The notes below the pieces were generated by a model. It did no database searches. It was not told the origin of the DNA and saw nothing but the letters and a program-made list of their open reading frames with translations. 16,443 nucleotides of DNA from contig JAAEZW010000008.1 of the NCBI GenBank assembly GCA_018222665.1, positions 1 to 16,443 on the forward strand, given 5' to 3'. Every line of letters begins with the position of its first letter. The stretch's first letter is position 1. Both the position numbers and the translations under genes were made by a program. This document shows, one piece after another, positions 16,235 through 16,443 of the stretch. This DNA is from Paracoccaceae bacterium. Its GTDB lineage: Bacteria; Pseudomonadota; Alphaproteobacteria; Rhodobacterales; Rhodobacteraceae.

Positions 16235-16443
16235 ATGGCAAACGCAAAAGGCAAAATCACTCAAGTGATCGGCGCCGTTGTGGACGTGCAGTTCGATGAT
16301 CACCTACCAGAGATCTTGAACGCGCTTACTACTGAAAACAACGGTAAGACACTGGTTCTGGAAGTTGCCCAGCACCTAGGTGAAAACACTGTACGTACTA
16401 TCGCGATGGACGCAACCGAAGGTCTTGTTCGTGGTCAAGCGGT
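16235..16443 (+). CDS. atpD: ATP synthase F1 subunit beta (partial, 5' end)
   Basis: This is the start of the catalytic beta subunit of ATP synthase. The first 69 codons are in the window and the gene runs past its end. The translation opens [20 protein letters not shown], the standard N-terminal beta-barrel start of alphaproteobacterial AtpD, and continues through [20 protein letters not shown]. The P-loop lies beyond the window. GGAGA is 9 bases before the ATG. It is the fourth gene of the atpHAGD operon; atpC would be expected next. Confidence 0.97.
   Translation, partial: MANAKGKITQVIGAVVDVQFDDHLPEILNALTTENNGKTLVLEVAQHLGENTVRTIAMDATEGLVRGQA

Noticed and set aside
1..16443. CRISPR arrays, tRNA or rRNA genes, insertion sequences, phage genes
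   Set aside because: No regularly spaced repeats, cloverleaf-like sequences, transposase or phage motifs were found by reading both strands; a covariance-model scan was not possible here.

Overview
The window looks like chromosomal DNA of a marine-type alphaproteobacterium, most probably Rhodobacteraceae (Roseobacter group) with lower GC than is usual there. Reasons: the atpH-atpA-atpG-atpD order without atpB/E/F, the UvrC, ClpA and GloB sequence style, a DUF2125-type protein beside a ChaC-type cyclotransferase, and an ExbB-like/OmpA-like pair beside an M23 peptidase and clpA, an arrangement I recall from this family. No mobile element, CRISPR array, rRNA or tRNA was seen. This is a mostly core region. 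Species cannot be named from the sequence.

Layout. 1-1929: uvrC (+), starting at a TTG. 1930-2943: P1-family (DmpA-like) peptidase (-), converging on uvrC with no gap. 2944-3159: intergenic, with a good rho-independent terminator that works only on the + strand although both flanking genes are on the - strand, so a short + transcript is possible. 3160-3882: short DUF2125-like envelope protein (-). 3950-4474: ChaC-type gamma-glutamylcyclotransferase (+). 4541-7947: a two-gene operon for a MotA/TolQ/ExbB-like channel subunit and a MotB-like partner with a coiled coil of about 550 residues and a C-terminal OmpA peptidoglycan-binding domain. 7934-8890: an M23 (LytM) endopeptidase (-), now a pseudogene with two stop codons and three frame breaks. 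8887-11220: clpA (-). 11369-12136: gloB (-). 12199-12957: SAM-dependent methyltransferase (+). 13230-16443: ATP synthase F1 operon atpH-atpA-atpG-atpD (+), with atpD running off the end.

How the genes work together. uvrC serves nucleotide excision repair. The ChaC protein and GloB both act in glutathione chemistry (glutathione breakdown and methylglyoxal detoxification). The ExbB/MotB-like pair is probably a proton-driven envelope machine tethered to peptidoglycan. Its neighbour, the M23 peptidase, would have acted on the same wall but is dead here. ClpA unfolds proteins for ClpP. The F1 genes form one tightly spaced transcription unit with a leader holding two dyads.

Points most worth a second look: the stator-like pair with its very long predicted periplasmic coil, the multiply broken M23 gene beside it, the orphan + strand terminator at 3132-3159, and the heavy use of the normally rare leucine codon CTA in atpA.
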